This document shows, one piece after another, positions 43,297 to 45,283 of a stretch of 45,283 nt of DNA; the first letter of the stretch is position 1; every line of letters begins with the position of its first letter. Made by a program: the position numbers and the translations under genes. Source of the DNA: Mycetocola_B reblochoni (GTDB taxonomy: Bacteria; Actinomycetota; Actinomycetes; Actinomycetales; Microbacteriaceae); assembly GCF_003667525.1 (NCBI RefSeq), contig NZ_RCUW01000015.1, positions 1 through 45,283 of the forward strand, in the 5' to 3' direction. The notes below the pieces were generated by a model. That model had not been told where the DNA came from, did no database searches, and saw nothing but the letters and a program-made list of their open reading frames with translations.

Positions 43297-44373
43297 ATGC
43301 CCGACTCCACCCCGACGCCCGCCGCGCGCCTGACCGAACTACCCAAGCCGGTGTTCGCCGATGAACGGGCGACGCTCTATCTCGGTGACGCGGTCGAGCT
43401 CCTCCCGCTCCTGCCCGAAGGGAGCATCGACGCCCTGGTCACGGACCCGCCCTACGGGTTGAGCTTCAACGGGCAGGCATGGGATGACGCATCCGGGTTC
43501 CGGGAATCCCTTTCGCACATCGACACAAGTGAGATGAGTGCGCCGGAGGTGTTCGAGACGTGGTGCACGGCGTGGGCTGCAGGAGCATTGCATGCGTTGA
43601 AGCCGGGTGCGTATGTTGCAGCGTTCGGTGGTGCACGCACTTGGCACCGGATGGTGCGCGGGATCGAGAATGCGGGGTTCGAGATCCGCGACCAGATTGC
43701 ATGGCTACACACCACCGGAATGCCCAAGAGCATGGACCTCTCGCACGCCATCGACAAGCACCAGGGCATGCAACGCACCGACCGGGTCGTGCAGACCACT
43801 GATCATGACGGGGTGCTCGGCGCGACCCGCACGGTCCTGTCCAAAGGCACTCCAGTGACCGAGGACGCGCAGCGGTGGGAGGGGTGGGGTACGGCGTTGC
43901 GGCCGGCATTCGAGCCGATCATCATCGCCCGCAAACCCCCGGAAGGAAACCTCGTCCGCAACGTCCTGCGGCACGGCGTCGGCGGGATCAACATCGACGA
44001 CGGCAGGTTCGCTGACGGCCGGTGGCCGACGAACGTCGCGTTCGACGCTGGCCAGGCGGATGCGTTGGATGTGTTGACGGGGACGTGGCAGGGCGAGTCG
44101 CTGTCGCGGAAGTTCCCGATCTTCCGCTTCGACCACAAGCCCTCCACATTGGAACGACCCCGCGCGTTCGGGGTATCGCACACAACCGTGAAGCCGTTGG
44201 CGTTGATGCGCTGGCTCGTCACGCTGGTGGCCCCGCCGCACGGAGTGGTGCTGGAGCCATTCGCTGGATCCGGGGCGACGGTGGAAGCAGCGGTCAGCGA
44301 TGGCTATCGCGTGCTGTGCTTCGAGAAGAATGCGTCGTATGTTCCGCTGGTCCAGTCACGGCTGGACCGGTAG
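43297..44373 (+). CDS. Site-specific DNA methyltransferase (N4/N6 type)
   Basis: 358 residues. The catalytic motif TDPPYGLSF (50-58) comes first and the SAM-binding motif LEPFAGSGATVEAA near the C-terminus (beta-class order). Between them is a variable part with the target-recognition region. ATG 43297 with AGGGA nine bases upstream is chosen; the frame is open from 43198 but that stretch has no methyltransferase features. Genes like this are common on actinobacterial conjugative and integrative elements as orphan methylases, without a nuclease partner. None lies next to it here. Confidence 0.88.
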   Translation: MPDSTPTPAARLTELPKPVFADERATLYLGDAVELLPLLPEGSIDALVTDPPYGLSFNGQAWDDASGFRESLSHIDTSEMSAPEVFETWCTAWAAGALHALKPGAYVAAFGGARTWHRMVRGIENAGFEIRDQIAWLHTTGMPKSMDLSHAIDKHQGMQRTDRVVQTTDHDGVLGATRTVLSKGTPVTEDAQRWEGWGTALRPAFEPIIIARKPPEGNLVRNVLRHGVGGINIDDGRFADGRWPTNVAFDAGQADALDVLTGTWQGESLSRKFPIFRFDHKPSTLERPRAFGVSHTTVKPLALMRWLVTLVAPPHGVVLEPFAGSGATVEAAVSDGYRVLCFEKNASYVPLVQSRLDR

Positions 44374-44483
44374 CCGAGCCGTGGTCGGGGGGGGTCTGGC
44401 GACGAACGACCTTGCACCATCTCATCTCCGTACTTTCGAACGGTGCCGTGTCGTAGTTGGATGTTCGGGGCTATTCTGAGGTC

Positions 44484-45191
44484 ATGTCCGTCTCTGAGTT
44501 GTCCGCGAGCACCCAGAACTATTTGAAGGCTGTGTGGGGTCTGACGGAGTGGTCGTCGGTGCCGGTGACGCCGACGCTGATCGCGGAGCGAACAGGGTTG
44601 AAGCTCTCTTCGGTCTCGGATGCTGTCCGTAAGCTCTCTACGCAGGGTCTTGTCGAGCATGCTCCTTATGGTTCGGTGGAGCTGACGGAGACGGGGCGCT
44701 CCTACGCGCTGGCGATGGTGCGTCGGCACCGGCTGATTGAGTCGTTCCTCGTCAGTGTCTTGGGGTACTCGTGGGATCAGGTGCATGACGAGGCTGAGCA
44801 CCTTGAGCATGCGGTGTCAGATTTCATGATCGACCGGATTGACGAGTTTTTGGAGTTCCCCGCCCGCGACCCTCATGGTGATCCGATCCCATCCGCTGAC
44901 GGGACGGTGCATATCCCGGAGGCGACGCAGCTGACCGAAGTCGGGGCGGGGCACCGAGTGGTGGTCGAGCGCATTTCGGACTCGGACCCGGCGCTCCTGC
45001 AGTTCTTCGAAGAGCATGGTTTCGTAATCGGATCAACGCTGGAGATCGGCGAAGGTGCCCCGTTCTCGGACGCACTGGACGCGCGAGTTAAGGGATCGGA
45101 CACCTCGGTAGCACTGGGGCGTTCGGCGACAGATGCACTCTATGTGTCTGTCGTGGCTAGGGCGTGTCTCCTAATAGGGTCGCCCAGGTGA
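44484..45191 (+). CDS. DtxR/MntR-family metal-dependent repressor, 3' end replaced by IS sequence
   Basis: 235 residues as written. The winged helix (about 1-75) has TQNYLKAVWGLTE and PTLIAERTGLKLSSVSDAVRKLSTQGLVEH; the dimer and metal domain has MVRRHRLIESFLVSVLGYSWDQVHDEAEHLEHAVSD with the usual His and Glu ligands; a FeoA/SH3-like domain ends ALGRSATDALYVSV. After about residue 223 the codons (ACLLIGSPR) come from the right IS copy. The native C-terminus lost only a few residues, so the repressor may still work. The ATG at 44484 has GAGG before it. It may sense manganese or iron. Confidence 0.85.
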   Translation: MSVSELSASTQNYLKAVWGLTEWSSVPVTPTLIAERTGLKLSSVSDAVRKLSTQGLVEHAPYGSVELTETGRSYALAMVRRHRLIESFLVSVLGYSWDQVHDEAEHLEHAVSDFMIDRIDEFLEFPARDPHGDPIPSADGTVHIPEATQLTEVGAGHRVVVERISDSDPALLQFFEEHGFVIGSTLEIGEGAPFSDALDARVKGSDTSVALGRSATDALYVSVVARACLLIGSPR

Positions 45192-45283
45192 GGCAGGCGT
45201 GGAGGACGGCTCCGGCTCTGTAGGTGATGGCGAGTTTGTCGTAGCGGGTCGCGATGCCGCGCCATTGCTTGATCAGTGCGAAA
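45155..45283 (-). mobile_element. 3' end of an IS5-family insertion sequence (right copy, inverted)
   Basis: Exact reverse complement of bases 1-129. Bases 45157-45282 encode the same 41 C-terminal transposase residues on the minus strand. The junction GTGGCTAG/GGCGTGTCTCC lies inside the 3' end of the DtxR-family gene, showing that the IS inserted there. Confidence 0.88.

Noticed and set aside
1..45283. CRISPR arrays, tRNA or rRNA genes
   Set aside because: I looked for regularly spaced repeats and for cloverleaf or rRNA-like sequences and saw none. A tRNA could still be missed without a covariance search.

Overview
The window is high-GC DNA with actinobacterial signatures: many GTG starts, ATGA-type gene overlaps, an IdeR/DtxR box, Zur-type boxes, an aztABCD zinc importer and C-terminally anchored surface protein remnants. 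The protein styles fit a Microbacteriaceae-like host (inference; there is no rRNA or marker gene to prove it). The first 129 bases and the last 129 bases are the same sequence in inverted orientation, the 3' end of an IS5-family transposase gene. The window is therefore bounded by two facing copies of one insertion sequence, and is probably a contig that stopped at the repeat.

Layout. (1) 193-6241: a VanJ-like membrane phosphatase/nuclease gene, then a copper-handling cluster (membrane protein, CopC, PCu(A)C lipoprotein, Tat-exported Dyp-type peroxidase, PepSY membrane protein). (2) 6323-8561: an XRE/cupin regulator divergent from a thioredoxin-reductase-like/methyltransferase fusion broken by one frameshift. 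(3) 8558-13489: the zinc ABC importer aztA divergent from aztB, an AztD-like gene, aztC and aztD, with a Zur-type operator between aztA and aztB. (4) 13549-22103: a TetR regulator divergent from a six-gene operon of two exporter-fold ABC subunits of the siderophore-importer type (YbtPQ/IrtAB-like), a complete ECF transporter (S, T, fused A-A) and an MFS protein broken at a G8 run. Its promoter carries an IdeR box, a 33-bp perfect palindrome and a second copy of the Zur-type sequence. (5) 22123-24757, minus strand: a His-rich duplicated protein with an ArsR zinc sensor, a methyltransferase, a frameshifted lytic transglycosylase and a truncated surface protein.

(6) 24757-34211 is accessory. After a junction with an FecE-like ATPase remnant comes a minus-strand defence island: a CHAT protease, Hachiman HamB and HamA, a putative restriction endonuclease, an Eco57I-like DNA methyltransferase and a frameshifted tyrosine integrase. 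(7) 34425-38475 is a mobilisation module with a small membrane protein and a MobF-type relaxase/helicase. (8) 38779-43034 is an antibiotic-resistance unit: a short leader peptide MHLYFL, an ABC-F ribosome-protection protein, a Mef-like MFS pump, and AraC-type regulator genes. The leader closely resembles the known MsrD leader MYLIFM, which suggests macrolide-induced attenuation. (9) 43297-45191: a DNA methyltransferase typical of mobile elements and a DtxR/MntR-family gene whose 3' end runs into the right IS copy.

The left half is metal homeostasis (copper, zinc, iron or metallophore). The right half is a mobile island carrying phage defence and drug resistance. Several genes show single-base frameshifts whose correction restores full-length proteins, so either recent decay or sequencing indels must be considered.
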